Assembly: GCF_964340395.1 (NCBI RefSeq)
Contig: NC_135553.1
Coordinates: 6,221,501-6,285,500 of the forward strand
DNA length: 64,000 nt
Direction: 5' to 3'
DNA from: Glandiceps talaboti
Lineage: Eukaryota; Hemichordata; Enteropneusta; Spengelidae
The position numbers and the translations under genes were made by a program. Below the pieces are notes generated by a model, which was not told where the DNA came from, did no database searches, and was given only the letters and a program-made list of their open reading frames with translations. Numbering within the stretch: the stretch's first letter is position 1; each line of letters opens with the position of its first letter. Shown here piece by piece: positions 1-11,679 of this stretch.

Positions 1-24
1 CCCATTTTGTATTTTGGACTTACT

Positions 25-357
25 TCAAACCTAGAGTGACTATAGAGTTTCAATTAGGCAATATAGTGTTTTTTGTTACAAATTACTAAATACAGACAGG
101 CATTGATAACACACAAGCATATAAAATGATACATTTTATCTGACTTCAAACACAAATCAACATCACTGTCAGATGAGAGACAATGAAGATTTAAACACAA
201 AATTGTATTTGTGTTCACAATGAGATAAAATGTAACAGTTTATGTGTGTGCTTGCTATCAATATGTCAGTATTTTGTGTGTGTAATTCCAAAAAAAGTGT
301 GTGAGACAATAAAAACATTGTGCGACCTCATTGAAACTCTATAGTTACTCAGGTTTT
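25..357. repeat. Foldback (long inverted repeat) element in ADAP intron
   Basis: The two ends are inverted copies: the left end around 31-60 (core CTATAGAGTTTCAAT) returns in reverse complement around 325-350. The symmetry continues inward: the stretch at about 102-160 is mirrored at about 215-262. Almost the whole element could therefore fold into one hairpin centred near 190. No coding capacity is visible. It looks like a non-autonomous DNA element (MITE/foldback), and no clear target-site duplication could be fixed by eye. It sits in the intron before the first ADAP exon in the window. Confidence 0.65.
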
Positions 358-765
358 GTGGTAGTTGTTATTGTTTTGTTTTTTGAACGCATGATGTACA
401 TTGACACAGTTATTTTGTTGTGTACACACTTCACAATCTTACTACGTAGAGTACTTAGATTTTGTTGTTATTAATAACTATATGTTTGTGTGGGTTTTTT
501 TTAAAAATTGTATAAAATACTAAATACATGTATAGCTGGTGTGCAAACTTTTGTGAATTCTCATTTCTAGATGTTGGATATCATGGAAGCGTGGACAACT
601 TATCAAAATGGATAAGGTCACATCAATTTCAGGTTGACTTCAGTTCACTGCCAGAAAACCCATATAGTAATAGCTACTGTGGCTGTGAACTTGTATGTGT
701 ACCAAACTCACCTTATGATGTATATCATAACAAAACATTTTGATGTCGTTTTCTCCTGTCTGTAG

Positions 766-3700
766 TGTTCTGAGGGAACAGTGGATAAGAGCCAAATATG
801 AGAGACAAGAGTTTATGGATATAGATAAACAGACGTACCTACATGGCAGGAAGGAAGGGTTTCTATGGAAACGGGGAAAAGAAGATAGTAAATTCCAAAG
901 TAGAATGTTTATACTTGATGAGGAAGAGAATACTTTGAAATATTTTATCAAACCAGAGGTAAAGTATAGATTATTTGTATCTAATCACTTGTGTAATTTG
1001 TTACCTGTTATTTTCCTCACTAGGTTAGAGAGCCCAAAGCATATATTAACCCTTAGGTTACCAGAAATTAATACTTTGCCTTTTATCATTTCCCTACTAG
1101 CATAAAGAGCCCAAGGCAAGCCTTAGATTATCAGAAATTAATGCCACATTTTGTCCTGAGAAGATTGGTAATCCCAACGGATTACAAATATCATACGTCA
1201 AAGATGGTACAACTAGAAATCTCTACGTCTACAGTGATGACGGACAGGTTAGTAAGATGATTTTTCTTTTAAATAAGCACTACTGCACTTGACATGTGTT
1301 CAGCCATTTGTGGATTTCTGCAAAGATTATGGGAAAACCTCTAACGATGACATCATTTTTACAACAATCTCTTTGTCTTGACAAATATAATCCAGACATT
1401 TAAGTGTATGGTCATGAAATTTAAGTAGCGCAAACATAGTTTTTGGGAAATTTATCTTTGTTTTAATATGCATGCGGGTTCTGAAATATTTAGTTCTTAA
1501 ATTCTTTTATGTTGTAAGTATGTGACACTGTATTATACATAGTTAATGATCTCGTCTGTCAAAATATGTGTGTGACATTTTTTTTGCCTTTCACAGGACA
1601 TAGTAGACTGGTACAATGCTATCAGATCAGCAAGTTACAACAGACTCAAGATTGCTTATCCAGGTGCCAATGATGCTGATGTAAGTTGTAATTCTTATGT
1701 TGTTCAGGTCACTGACTGTACGTATATCAGCATGTTTGGGGAGGGGAGGGGAGGCATGAAACCTACGACCAAGATCAGGATTATATGGAAAGTGTAGTCT
1801 ATGCAACATCGTTATAAATGAACCAATTATAATTTTTTCCCTTTTGAGTATACTGCTTAGTGGAACCATCATTAAAAATAGTTTTCACCTGTATCATTGA
1901 TTGTGAGGCAAGTAAGTTACAGTGTATCACTCTCATTGTGGTCACCCAACATCCACAATGTTGTTGTGTTTGGTAAACAGGTCATGAGTGAAGATTTGTA
2001 CCAACATTTGTTTGACTAAAAGTATAAAATGTTATCACCTATAGTAATACAATGTTGCAATGACAGTCTCAAAAAAATAGTACAGCATCCTGGCACTAAC
2101 TGAGTGATGTTTTGAAAAGGAAAAACTGAAAGTTGTTTCAATTGTATTGATGTTGCATAGTCTACACTTTCCATACAACCCCGATCTTGGTTGTAACATT
2201 GTTCAGATGTATCAGTGGGGGTAATGATACAGATTTTGGAAGGAGGTCCAGATATCAAATGTGAAACTTTTTAACAAAAAAGGGAGAATTAACATTTAAG
2301 GATAATTTTTGTATAAACATATAGACTGCGGGATGAAAATATTGGGATGTAAATTGAATGGATTAGAGAATGGGTATGTAATAAATGGTTGGGGAAGTGA
2401 TAATAGAGAATTGTATGTATGGATCATTTATCAATGAAAGCTGTCTTCCGGTGTAGACATGCATCACTATTCTACTATAGTACTATGTATATTGTATTAT
2501 CTTCTTGTCACACACCTTGTAGTTTGTTTGTTTATTCATTTAATGAATATTATCAAAATAGACACATTGCCATGGTAATCTAACAGGATACATGATATTA
2601 TTCAATTGGCATCTGTTGTGGAAAAATCATAACTATTATGGAATTCAATATTTATTATTAGAATAATGTATCAGTGATTACTTGCACTGGTACATACGTA
2701 TACACATGGTATTTACACTAGTGCAGTAACGAAAATATGACTGATTGCAAGTGAGTGTGTGATCCACAAAATCATGTCATTGCAAGATTTTTTATTTTTT
2801 TTTACAGAATTTTACTGTCAGATATGAAATGTGATGATAACAGAACTTATAAGTATAAGTGTATAAGTGCTTGTATGTATACTCAGTGGTATTTGTATTC
2901 ATGCTTGCAGTGTTTCCTGTTGCAGTCTCACTTGCTATGTTTGTCAAAGTACCGTTGTAGAGAACATAGCTAGCACTTGCACAAATACCCTGAGTACACC
3001 ACACTTGTACTTCGCATCATGGAGTTCTGCCTTAATATTTGACCATGTGGATAAATCAACTTATTGCTGACAGTTCTTGTTCAGTAACTACAGACTTCAG
3101 ATCACTAATCTGTCATGTCACTATTCTAACTTTACAGTTAGTTGAGCTGTTAACCAGAGAATATGTTAAGGAAGGCTATTTATTCAAATCCGGACCTAAG
3201 GGCAAGGAGTCATACAGGAAAAGATGGTTTACATTGGATGATAGAAGACTGATGTATTATACAGACCCATTGGTAAGTGTGGAACGGAAGTCACAGCATA
3301 AAAAAAACTTTAAAACTAGCCTCATGTAATATCAGGATTGCAAAAAGAATAGACAATATGTTTTGAAGTAAAGGACTACATAATGTTGGATTTTTCTACT
3401 GTTTTTAGTAAATGTAATTTCCAGTATCCGTCATGTGACTTTATCAGTTAAATTGCACAGTAAAGGTGATGAGGATGTCAAATCTAAGGCGACTTTGATA
3501 AACTTTGTATTCACTTAGAAAGGATTTCCACTGTATTTTGAAATCAAGTATTTAGTGAGCATGAAAACTTATTACAATTGATATCAGAATCACAAAATGA
3601 AGTTCCATGTTTACAAAATATTTTCTTTCAAAATAGACTAATTTCCAAGTAAACCTACCAATGACTGCTGTTTTCAGGGAAAGGTAGTCTTTTTTATCAG

Positions 3701-3990
3701 ACATATTTTATAAACATCATGTCTATTTCTTGTGATAGGATGCCCATCCGAAAGGAGAAGTATTCCTTGGTTACAAAGCTGACGGTTACACTGTGAGAGA
3801 AGGGCTACCTGCAGGAATTACTAGTATGAACGGTGGCTACTCCTTCACTTTGGTAACACCAAACAGAGAATATTACTTGTCAGCAGAAACTGCAGATGAG
3901 CAGAAATCCTGGATGGATGTATTAAAGAAAACAACAGACAGAGTCTTGTATCCACAAGAACAGAGTGGTAGGTTCAAACATGGCCGCTAG
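766..3990 (+). CDS. ADAP: Arf-GAP with dual PH domains (ADAP/centaurin-alpha), 5' part missing
   Basis: Partial gene. Exons: 766-958, 1101-1247, 1597-1680, 3138-3272 and 3739-3990, all with GT-AG introns. The first exon enters with one base of a split codon, so the zinc-finger Arf-GAP domain exons lie upstream of the window. About 269 residues are encoded. PH1 starts at KEGFLWKRG and ends near IVDWYNAIRSA; PH2 starts at VKEGYLFKSG with the strongly conserved RKRWFTLDDRRLMY and ends near KSWMDVLKKT. Collinear similarity to human ADAP1/ADAP2 is continuous, including LREQWIRAKYERQEF. The family binds PIP3/inositol phosphates through its PH domains and acts on Arf6 at the plasma membrane. I end the CDS at 3990, reading through a possible donor at 3968, because the resulting tail ...RFKHGR resembles the vertebrate ending ...FKHKP. 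An alternative last exon at 6704 is listed separately. Which ADAP paralogue is the co-orthologue cannot be told. Confidence 0.93.
1012..1078 (+). repeat. Decayed duplicate of the acceptor and 5' end of the second ADAP exon in the window
   Basis: The bases at about 1012-1077 repeat those at about 1090-1146: polypyrimidine tract, CTAG acceptor, an AGAGCCCAAAGCA-like start and the ATTAAT run. The 1090 copy is the real acceptor (exon starts at 1101 and reads HKEPKASLRL in frame). The upstream copy reads a similar VREPKA start, then hits a stop and has no donor. It is a tandem copy spanning the intron-exon edge, about 77 bases apart. Confidence 0.75.
1757..2200. repeat. Inverted-repeat (MITE-like) element in ADAP intron
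   Basis: The left arm, about 1757-1870, and the right arm, about 2088-2200, are imperfect inverted copies. The best-matching part contains GTGTAGTCTATGCAACATC at about 1793-1811, mirrored at about 2148-2166. About 220 bases separate the arms. There is no coding capacity. It lies in the intron between the exons ending at 1680 and starting at 3138. Confidence 0.6.
2879..3012. repeat. Short foldback element, copy 1 of a dispersed family
   Basis: The ends are inverted copies (ACTCAGTGGTATTTG at 2881-2895 against CAAATACCCTGAGTA at about 2982-2996). The interior and the trailing CCACACTTGTACT recur at 42886-43002, also with inverted ends. Two diverged copies in 64 kb mark it as a mobile, non-autonomous repeat. 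It lies 130 bases before the acceptor of the ADAP exon at 3138. Confidence 0.55.
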
Positions 3991-5760
3991 TCCAATTTCT
4001 GTGTTAAAAAAGAAGAAGCAACAAGTAGCCATTTTTAACCAAGACATTGAACCTTCTTTAGGTTTCAGGGTTGGGAGGGGGTGTGACTGGGGCTGGGAGG
4101 GGGGTGGGGGTGGGAGGGGGAGGGTGGGGGAGGGTGATGAGGGTTTAGGTAGTTTTGAGTATATGCAGTGAAAATTAAGAGACTTTAGTATTCTTAAATT
4201 AATGAAATGTGACACGCATTATATTTTTTGTAAAAGATTGAAATAATCACTAGACAGGACAGTCTTCTCCAGTCTTCTTCAAAGTACAAAGATATTCAAA
4301 TATTCCAGTTTGTTGTGTGTATCATGAAATAACTTGTCAAAGTTTTCACATATGTTTTCACTCATCATCATAGAGGACTACTATTTATGTTTTCAAATCT
4401 GTCCGAAGTTTTATTGAACACATAGTAAGGTTGCAATTTTGGTAAAGATTTTTGACTCTTAGATCTGTGAATGTGAGGAAATTTGAAAAAATATTTGAAA
4501 AGGCTTGAAGTGGTTTATTTTTACCTGTGCTGGTGTAGGTAAACTTTTCTACTGTAATCAGCGTTTGAGATATGCAAGTTCAAGTTTAAATTTCATAGTA
4601 ACCAAGATGAGACGACAGTACGTTACACTATTTTACAATGATTTGTTAATCATAATCATAATTTTTAATTCTTATAAAGCGCATTACATTAAAAATAATC
4701 TCAATGCTATACAACTGATTGGAGGAAAGAAAAACAGACATAAAAGACAACAAAAATACACTATTTGAAAGTAAAACTGTTCAAACTGTTAAAAACGTCT
4801 CGATATTAGAAACATACTAGTAAAAAGGTTCACATGCAAAAAAGCTTGTTGGGTTTTATTATTGGATTGGGAGGGGGAAGAGGTTAAGAGATGACTGCTG
4901 TTTTATTTTTGGACTATCAACATTTAAAACTACTATGTTCAGTGTCTTAATTGTTTTTAAGCAGAAGATTTTGGTAAGCATAAATACACACTTGTAAATA
5001 ACATACTTTATATGTTGATTGTGACAAGACATTCATGTGTGACATTCAGGTCTGAAGTAGTACTTTAGTGGAAATTAGCTTTGTGAAAAATACTGGTATA
5101 TGGATATCAGCAGATGTGATATTCATTTCATTTTGTAAACTAACGGTTGTTCATTTTTATAGTCAGTGTATATTTCATATGGATTTCGTATCGTTTTACC
5201 AAACTTGATTAACTTGTCAGACCGCTTCAAAACATTCTAGCAATTACAAGCTTCCTATGTCCTTGAAGTCAAAGATGCTTGTTTTAGCCCTATCATCAGT
5301 ATCTGTGATATCTGATACATTCTATCTGTTTTCGGTACCATCAACAATACCCCCTCAATTTAATTATGTTGTCATAGTAACCTGGAATCTATGTTCATTC
5401 CAAGAAGGTTACATATCTGTCTGTGACAGAATGGTGTAGTCCTAGTATAATATTATCTTTATCTCAAGAAAGATGTAATGTTTGTGTGATGATAAACATT
5501 GTAATTGGTTTCTATCTTTCAATCTTTCCAGTTTTTATGAGCTATTTCACTCCCATTTAGTGTTTTGATTACGAAGTGATATAATGAAGATTATACACTG
5601 TGTTCAAATCCTCTGTGACACTCTATGTACATTTCTTTGACTTTTAATACCAAGCTAACCTGTCTGAATTCCTTTCTACTCTGACCAAATGCTGTGTTTT
5701 TAAAAACTTTTATACTATGTAAAAAAAAACGTCAATAAACGTGTAAAAACAATCAGATCT
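3991..5760 (+). other. Probable ADAP 3' UTR, with G-rich tract
   Basis: If the transcript reads through the donor-like site at 3968, this is the 3' UTR. AATAAA signals are at 5734-5739 and 5775-5780. Near its start, 4068-4143 is a long run of G3-G6 blocks on the coding strand. No other coding sequence was seen. If the splice to 6704 is used instead, this region is intronic. Confidence 0.45.
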
Positions 5761-6703
5761 GTTTATTCTCTCTCAATAAACAAAGAATTCTATGAGCTAT
5801 GATGATTTTCCAATAGCTTCAACAAGTGTGGTTCTGCATGCAAGTGTTGTCATCTTTCATGAAAATTCATACTAATGTATTTATTTGAAGTAATTGGTAA
5901 TACGGAAACCAGAGTCATAATCATGTTTCTGTAATTCCCACAAAAGTTAAGAGTCATGAGGTCCTGATCACTGTAACTATTTCCTGATGTGAAATGATAC
6001 ACGTATGACCTTGTATGGTGGTTATGGTACAGATATGCCTATGTGTTTGTATATAACCAGGAAGTTGTCAGGTCATGACCTTTGGGACACAACATCAAAG
6101 TTTATCACAATGCAGTGTACTTGCGCTATATGCATATTCATGATATCCTGGTTTATGACAACAAAGCCTTTCTATTTCCTGTTCATACACACAACAAGCT
6201 GGCTGATTTCACTTTTGCAATGGCATACTTTTTTCTTTTAAATCTCTCATCCATCCATTTTTAGCTGAGAGTCAAGTCTTGTATGGGATTGTGGATATTA
6301 CTCCTCACGTAGTAGTGAGTGGGCAAAGCTAACACACAACTAGACTAGGCTATATTCAATGTCATACCAAATGACAAATTACTAATACTTCAGTGCTTCA
6401 GAGTGAATAGAAAAATACATCCAAATATAAAAAGGTGTCTGCTGATATTCCTACATTTGTATCACTTCCTTGAACATATTTTATATAAACAAGATGTCTT
6501 GTAGAAATTTACCGTATTGAAAAAAAAAATTCTTTTTTCGCTTAAAATAAAACGATTGCATTTTCAACAGAACTGGAACTGTACACTGTCGTAAGAGCAA
6601 TGTTTTTATTCTTTAATGAAATGAATACATATATCATTTGCATGCTTCCTAACTATTATCATGGGTGTATTAACTGCATATATTATGTTTTCTTTTCAAT
6701 CAG

Positions 6704-6774
6704 CTGCTGTTGCATTAGTTCATAAACGACCTTCCAAGTCCCTATCAAGCATTAAAGACAAAATTGCAAGCTAG
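6704..6774 (+). CDS. Possible alternative last exon of ADAP
   Basis: A good donor (GTAGGT) at 3968 leaves one base of a codon. A polypyrimidine-CAG acceptor ending at 6703 joins it in frame to 22 codons (AAVALVHKRPSK... ending IKDKIAS) and a TAG at 6772-6774. The serine/lysine-rich tail does not resemble known ADAP ends, and an open stretch of this length could occur by chance. It may be an alternative C-terminus or spurious. Confidence 0.3.
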
Positions 6775-6980
6775 AAGACAAGTACAAGATAACATTACAT
6801 ACTGCATCCTACTGCTGCTTGACTGATGGTCTAACTTATGCTTGGTGCCGCTGGCCAACGACTACGCTATAAAAATAATGCTATGTAATAATAAAACTAA
6901 AGCAATGGCTTTTCAAAAAAGTAAAAAATTTACTTGCTTAGTAATTGTTATGATAAATGTGTATGTAATATCATTGCCCA

Positions 6981-7066
6981 GAGACTTGTTTTGTGACTAT
7001 CTCAAGAAGCCCACCACAAGAATTTGGTGTGAGAGCTTCTTGAGATAGTATCACCAAGACAAATCT
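6981..7066. repeat. Strong 86-base hairpin with a third related arm at 7521-7560
   Basis: The arm 6982-7010 pairs with 7035-7066. Sixteen bases around CTATCTCAAGAAGC pair perfectly, and a second small stem, CACCA/TGGTG, closes the loop. A further copy of the 3' arm, ACTTCTTGAGATGGTAAACA, occurs near 7527. This suggests a remnant of a palindromic repeat; a precursor small-RNA hairpin is the alternative. Confidence 0.5.
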
Positions 7067-8251
7067 TCATGGCTAGTAATGTAACCAGCCTTGTATCATA
7101 TATTGCTGACTATTGCTTGTATTGTACTTTTAGAGTATTATATATTATGTTATGGGTTAACTTTTGTAGGAATATGTTTACAGTGCATCAAATAATCAAC
7201 TTGGGCAACATATTGATATGTTACCAATGTGAAAGTAGTTTTGTGTTTTTTTTTGTACAAAATTTAATACAGAGACAGTAGTAAAGATAGTATGAGTGAC
7301 ATAATTATGACAGGTGTCAATCATTACTGATAATTAATAATCATAACTGTCATTGTTAGTTATTGGAGATATTCAGTGATTTGTAAATACAGCCATCAGT
7401 GAAAGAAAGCATGAAGAATGGCAGAACTGTCCTGTGTTATATGTTGAATTTATGAATAAATTAAATAACCCCAGAAATAAATTGATATGCATGTATTTAA
7501 AGTTACTAGGAGAGGTGTTCAAAACTTCTTGAGATGGTAAACACTAAAACAAGTTTGTGGGGTGCTTTGAGACATGAAACTTGACTGAAGTACCATTTAC
7601 ACTAATAGTATGTATATAAGATACGACATGCTGTGCCAACCAATCAGTTAGAACTTCGTCAGAAAGAGAAGCCAGATTAGGGCTGAATGACATGACATAC
7701 CTCTTCCAGCCTACATTTACATTAGTCAGTCAACCCCTCTCTTGTGAGGGCAGAGTGACAACGTAATTTCCATTTTCTATCATTAAAACAACAGTTAGCA
7801 CCCCAGCTAATGCTATGCCTCACAGCCATTCTGTATGATAAGCTGACTTTAACATAATTTTTCACCAAATCAAATGAAAATCATGACATATACTTAAGCT
7901 GTGTAGATGCACAAAAGATTTATATAATCAGCATTTTCAACTTTTTGCCAATTAAATCACTGATATTAATCTTTGTCAAATGGAATGAATTATTGCATGC
8001 TGTCCTTCTAGAGTTACTTTTTTTTCTTGCCAGCTGTCTGTAACAGTTTCAAAGTCAAAAGGAAGGAACTGGTCAAAAATGGAATATCTAGAAGCATTTT
8101 TTTATATTTTTCATCCTATTTTTGATTATACATTCTACAAGATGGATGTTTATCACTTGTAATTTATGCTTGCCATAATATATCTACAAAGTACAATTCA
8201 TGAAGTTTAGATGTAAATGTAATGATATTTAATTTATTACAATGTCACAGG

Positions 8252-8412
8252 GTAATCAATCTGCCATAGTCAGGTGATTATGTCATGATAAAGTAACCAA
8301 TCAGAAATGACCAGCTGATGATGTCATCACTGAGTGACCAATCAGCAGTAGTCTGGTGATTATATCATCACTGAGTAGCAGTCAGGGGAGTGTCATTACA
8401 GAATAACCACTC
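8252..8412. repeat. Degenerate 41-42 bp tandem repeat, about 4 copies
   Basis: Units start with TAACCAATCAG-like words near 8252, 8293, 8335, 8376 and 8403, and carry a shared GGTGATTATGTCATCACTGAG-like body. No function is apparent. Confidence 0.55.
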
Positions 8413-8918
8413 AGCAATTTAGATGTACATTCTTGACAGTGTATTTGGGGAATTAGAAAACAAATATTCAAGTCTAACATCAGCAAAATGGACAACTCAA
8501 ACTATCTACAGTGTGTTTGTGTTACATGTATAAGTCTTGGATTCCAAAGCAAATATTTTCACAGAGATATATATTATGCAAAAATAAGAGTTATCTGAAC
8601 ATTTGAGATATACCAATACTAGACAGGCAAGTGCACCTTCCATGGGAGGAGAGTCTTTATTTTTGAAATTAAAAATGTAAGAGACCACCTCACACTCATA
8701 GAGTATAGTCTGTCTATTAGAAGATAATTTGTAAATAGTATTTGATAAAAAAAATGAAAATTTTTCAAGAATCTACTGTTATGAATTTGAAGTCAAAAAC
8801 GAAATTTTGTATGGATTTTTTCCACATTTCAAGTCTTGCATTGTATAATTTAGTCTGAGATCTATGTCTTTAATAACTGTGGTAATATAGCCTTGATGGT
8901 AGTCTATGCATGTTACTG

Positions 8919-9181
8919 TGAATGGATTTATTTTGGTGCAAAATTTAGCAGAGAAACAATTTTTCGTATATCAGCTCCAGTTTATTTTAGCAGATTAACA
9001 ATTTTTGACTAGTGTATTTATAGCCACATAACTTTGATAAGTTAGCGTACTGATTGAGAGGAAATAAATTTGTCTTTATTACATGTAGTTACACAGAATT
9101 TAGCAGTGAAAGTGACGCCATTTTCACTCAGCTTAATTTTGGCGCAAACATTTTTTCAGCTAAAATAAGTAAGAGCCAGAC
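8919..9181. repeat. Dispersed repeat, copy 1 (second copy 61466-61717)
   Basis: The sequence from GAATGGATTTATTTTGG to TAAGAGCC resembles 61466-61717 over most of its length, in the same orientation. Shared landmarks are ATTAACAATTTTT, TATAGCCACATAACTTTG, TTTAGCAGTGAAAG and a final TTTTCAG-TAAA block. There is no open frame. It is a non-autonomous repeat of unknown class. Confidence 0.55.
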
Positions 9182-9870
9182 TAGAGACTATTTCTTTCTG
9201 TCTTTCCGTTGATATTGTACTCTAGAGAGTACCTTTTTGGGTGAAAATAATAATAGTTAAAACCAAGCGAAGTTGCTGTAAAGCAATGCATCCATTTCAC
9301 CCACAAGCGATGTTATTCTGAGTGTGTTGTATTGTCTTTTGTGTGGCTTATATTAACAGGGCACTTGTATTCAGATGAGCATCGTAAAGATAACAGATAT
9401 GTTTGAATATACATAAAGAAATTTATGAGACACAAGTGTTCACTGAAATGTTTGTCATATTTTGTGTGAAGTGTACATTTATTCTGGGGGAAAGTACAAA
9501 CATACGCAACGACAACCATATTTTTCATCATATATAACCATCCCTTTTTTCATGAGCTGACTGAATTTATTCGGATGTACAACTAAAAATTGAACTTTTT
9601 AATAAAACTCAAGTAATACTCAACTGTATTGTGTGTGTGTGTGTTCTAGAAATCACTATTTCATTCCATATTATAGAAAAGGGAATAGCAGTCACCTTAT
9701 ATAAGTCATCTTTTATTTAAAAATTTAGCTTTCCTGTATTGTTGAAAAGTACATTAAATAGTACCATAATATACTGTGTAAGTCAAAATCATACTCAAAT
9801 GATGACCTTCCCCTTGGCATTTCCTATACGAAATCAATTTCAAGAATGCCTCCCCATCTACTCTAGTTTA

Positions 9871-10203
9871 GTTCCTATATGATAAAGATTATGATTACTA
9901 CGATCATCTCCACTCACTATGTCTAGTCAAAGTCAAACATTTTACCATTAATCTGAATAAACCCCATGCTGGGTGAAGGGTAAATGGTGCATGTCAGTAG
10001 TAATCCATCACACATTGAAAGGCAGTTGTAATTAGTTTACTTGCTTCAGACAATTGCTCATTAATATTCAATTAGTACAACTGTCAACTAAATCATGTTT
10101 GGACGCAATAAAGTCGTCAGATTTGTATGCTAGAGTAACGACTTTGACTAGACGTAGTGAGTGAAGATGAACATAGCAAATGTAACTCGTATCATATAGG
10201 AAC
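9871..10203. mobile_element. MITE-like element with about 64-bp terminal inverted repeats
   Basis: The left terminus, 9871-9934 (GTTCCTATATGAT...), and the right terminus, 10140-10203 (...ATCATATAGGAAC), are inverted copies with clear similarity throughout, including GTCTAGTCAAAGTC. The element is 333 bp with no coding capacity. TA dinucleotides flank both ends (9869-9870 and 10204-10205), as expected for a Tc1/mariner-type target-site duplication. The superfamily is inferred. Confidence 0.7.
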
Positions 10204-11655
10204 TAGGCTCCATCAACTTCAACCAAATTGACTTGTAGCAGTCGATATGGCCAGGTCTTAGTGGCTGCTGTTGTTGGGACAAAGAAACTCATTCAAACTC
10301 TGTTTCTAAAATTACCGCCAGGTTATCATGTTACATGGAGTGTCCTGTCAATGACTGTCTTTAGTAGGTGGTCATGTGATATCACAGTTGTCATACAGAG
10401 GACAGACCCTTAAAGGCCAATGATTCAATCATTGTTCTCACATCAGTGTTATCTTACCACTTGAGCTGTAAGGATTAGATAGCATTATACTAAATTGTTC
10501 TATAGTTCTGACAAAGTTTTCACAACCACATTGTATACATGTAACCATGTCATAGAAAGGGAAAACCTTGAACAATTAATAAGAGATACATAGACAATGT
10601 GACAGCAATACTGTTTTGAATTTGATGGCATATAATCTTACATCCTGGTAACAAAAGAGTACTACTATCAGTGAATCAATACTTTCTGTACATAATATGA
10701 CAGGAAAGCACAGACTCAGAATCAATGCTGTCATTTACTTTCATACCAAATCAGGCAATACAATTCAAACTGATAAGTTTGTAGCAGTCATAAACTGCTT
10801 CAGATTTCAAACTTGATGTTTGCACCATACATGTCTTATATAGATAGATTATTTACAATGAAGACCACAGGCCCAAAGAGCTTATACAACACAAAATATA
10901 CAGTTCTGAAAAGATAATGGAAGCACTATATGAAACTTAATGAAGTTCTCATTTTGAAAGCATAATAAATGAAACATGCCAGCTCATTTACCTTTGTGAC
11001 ATTTTGTGAGCTTACCAGTGATATAAATTTATCCTATGAAGGATTTTCGTGAAAACCATCATCTCAGTTCATCATAACAATGACAGAATGCTAAGAAATG
11101 ATACTCGTTTTCTATAACGGTAACATTGTCTAAGCCTCAGAAGTTACAATGATGTAAGTTTTCTGGAATGTTTTGAATTACATGTCTTGTACTTTTTCAA
11201 AAACAATTCTAAAGTTTTGACTGTAAATTGTGATAATTCCATCGACATGAACAAAGGATGAAAAAAATGAAAACAACGTTTGCTGAGAATGTCATCATTT
11301 TATTGTTATTGAGATGGTGAAATCATTGCAAATTTGTCCATAATTTTATATTTCAGAAGTTGCTCACATTGAGTTTAATTTTTTTTTGTACGGATAAATA
11401 CCAATAACCCCATTTGTATGTTGTGTATTATAATTGTATGTATGGAGACATTGATGATTCCTCATATAATAGTTCTACCTGCCAATTACATGCCAGCTAT
11501 CCATGTTATAATTCTTCAACTAGCAAATGTTGAAAGTTCATGCCCTCCAAATTCCTGGATAGATTTTAGTACAGTCCCATGTCTTTCAAGATAATAAGTC
11601 TCGTACCAACACACATAAACAGTGTATCGACTTCAGCTTTCACCCTACTCCTACC

Positions 11656-11679
11656 ATAGACCCTACGTGTAGGGTCTAT
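11656..11679. repeat. 24-bp near-perfect palindrome
   Basis: ATAGACCCTAC and GTAGGGTCTAT flank a GT centre, giving an 11-bp perfect stem. It lies about 410 bases beyond the NAT9 stop. It may be a hairpin downstream of the transcript or the remnant of a palindromic repeat end. Confidence 0.6.

Noticed and set aside
528-743. Open plus-strand stretch just before the first ADAP exon
   Set aside because: Its translation does not match the Arf-GAP domain end or the linker expected before LREQWIRAKYER. The true acceptor at 764-765 begins a new exon.
7035-7066. Similarity of TTGAGATAGTA to the let-7 seed region
   Set aside because: The seed differs (GAGATAG, not GAGGTAG) and the arm belongs to a repeated palindrome.
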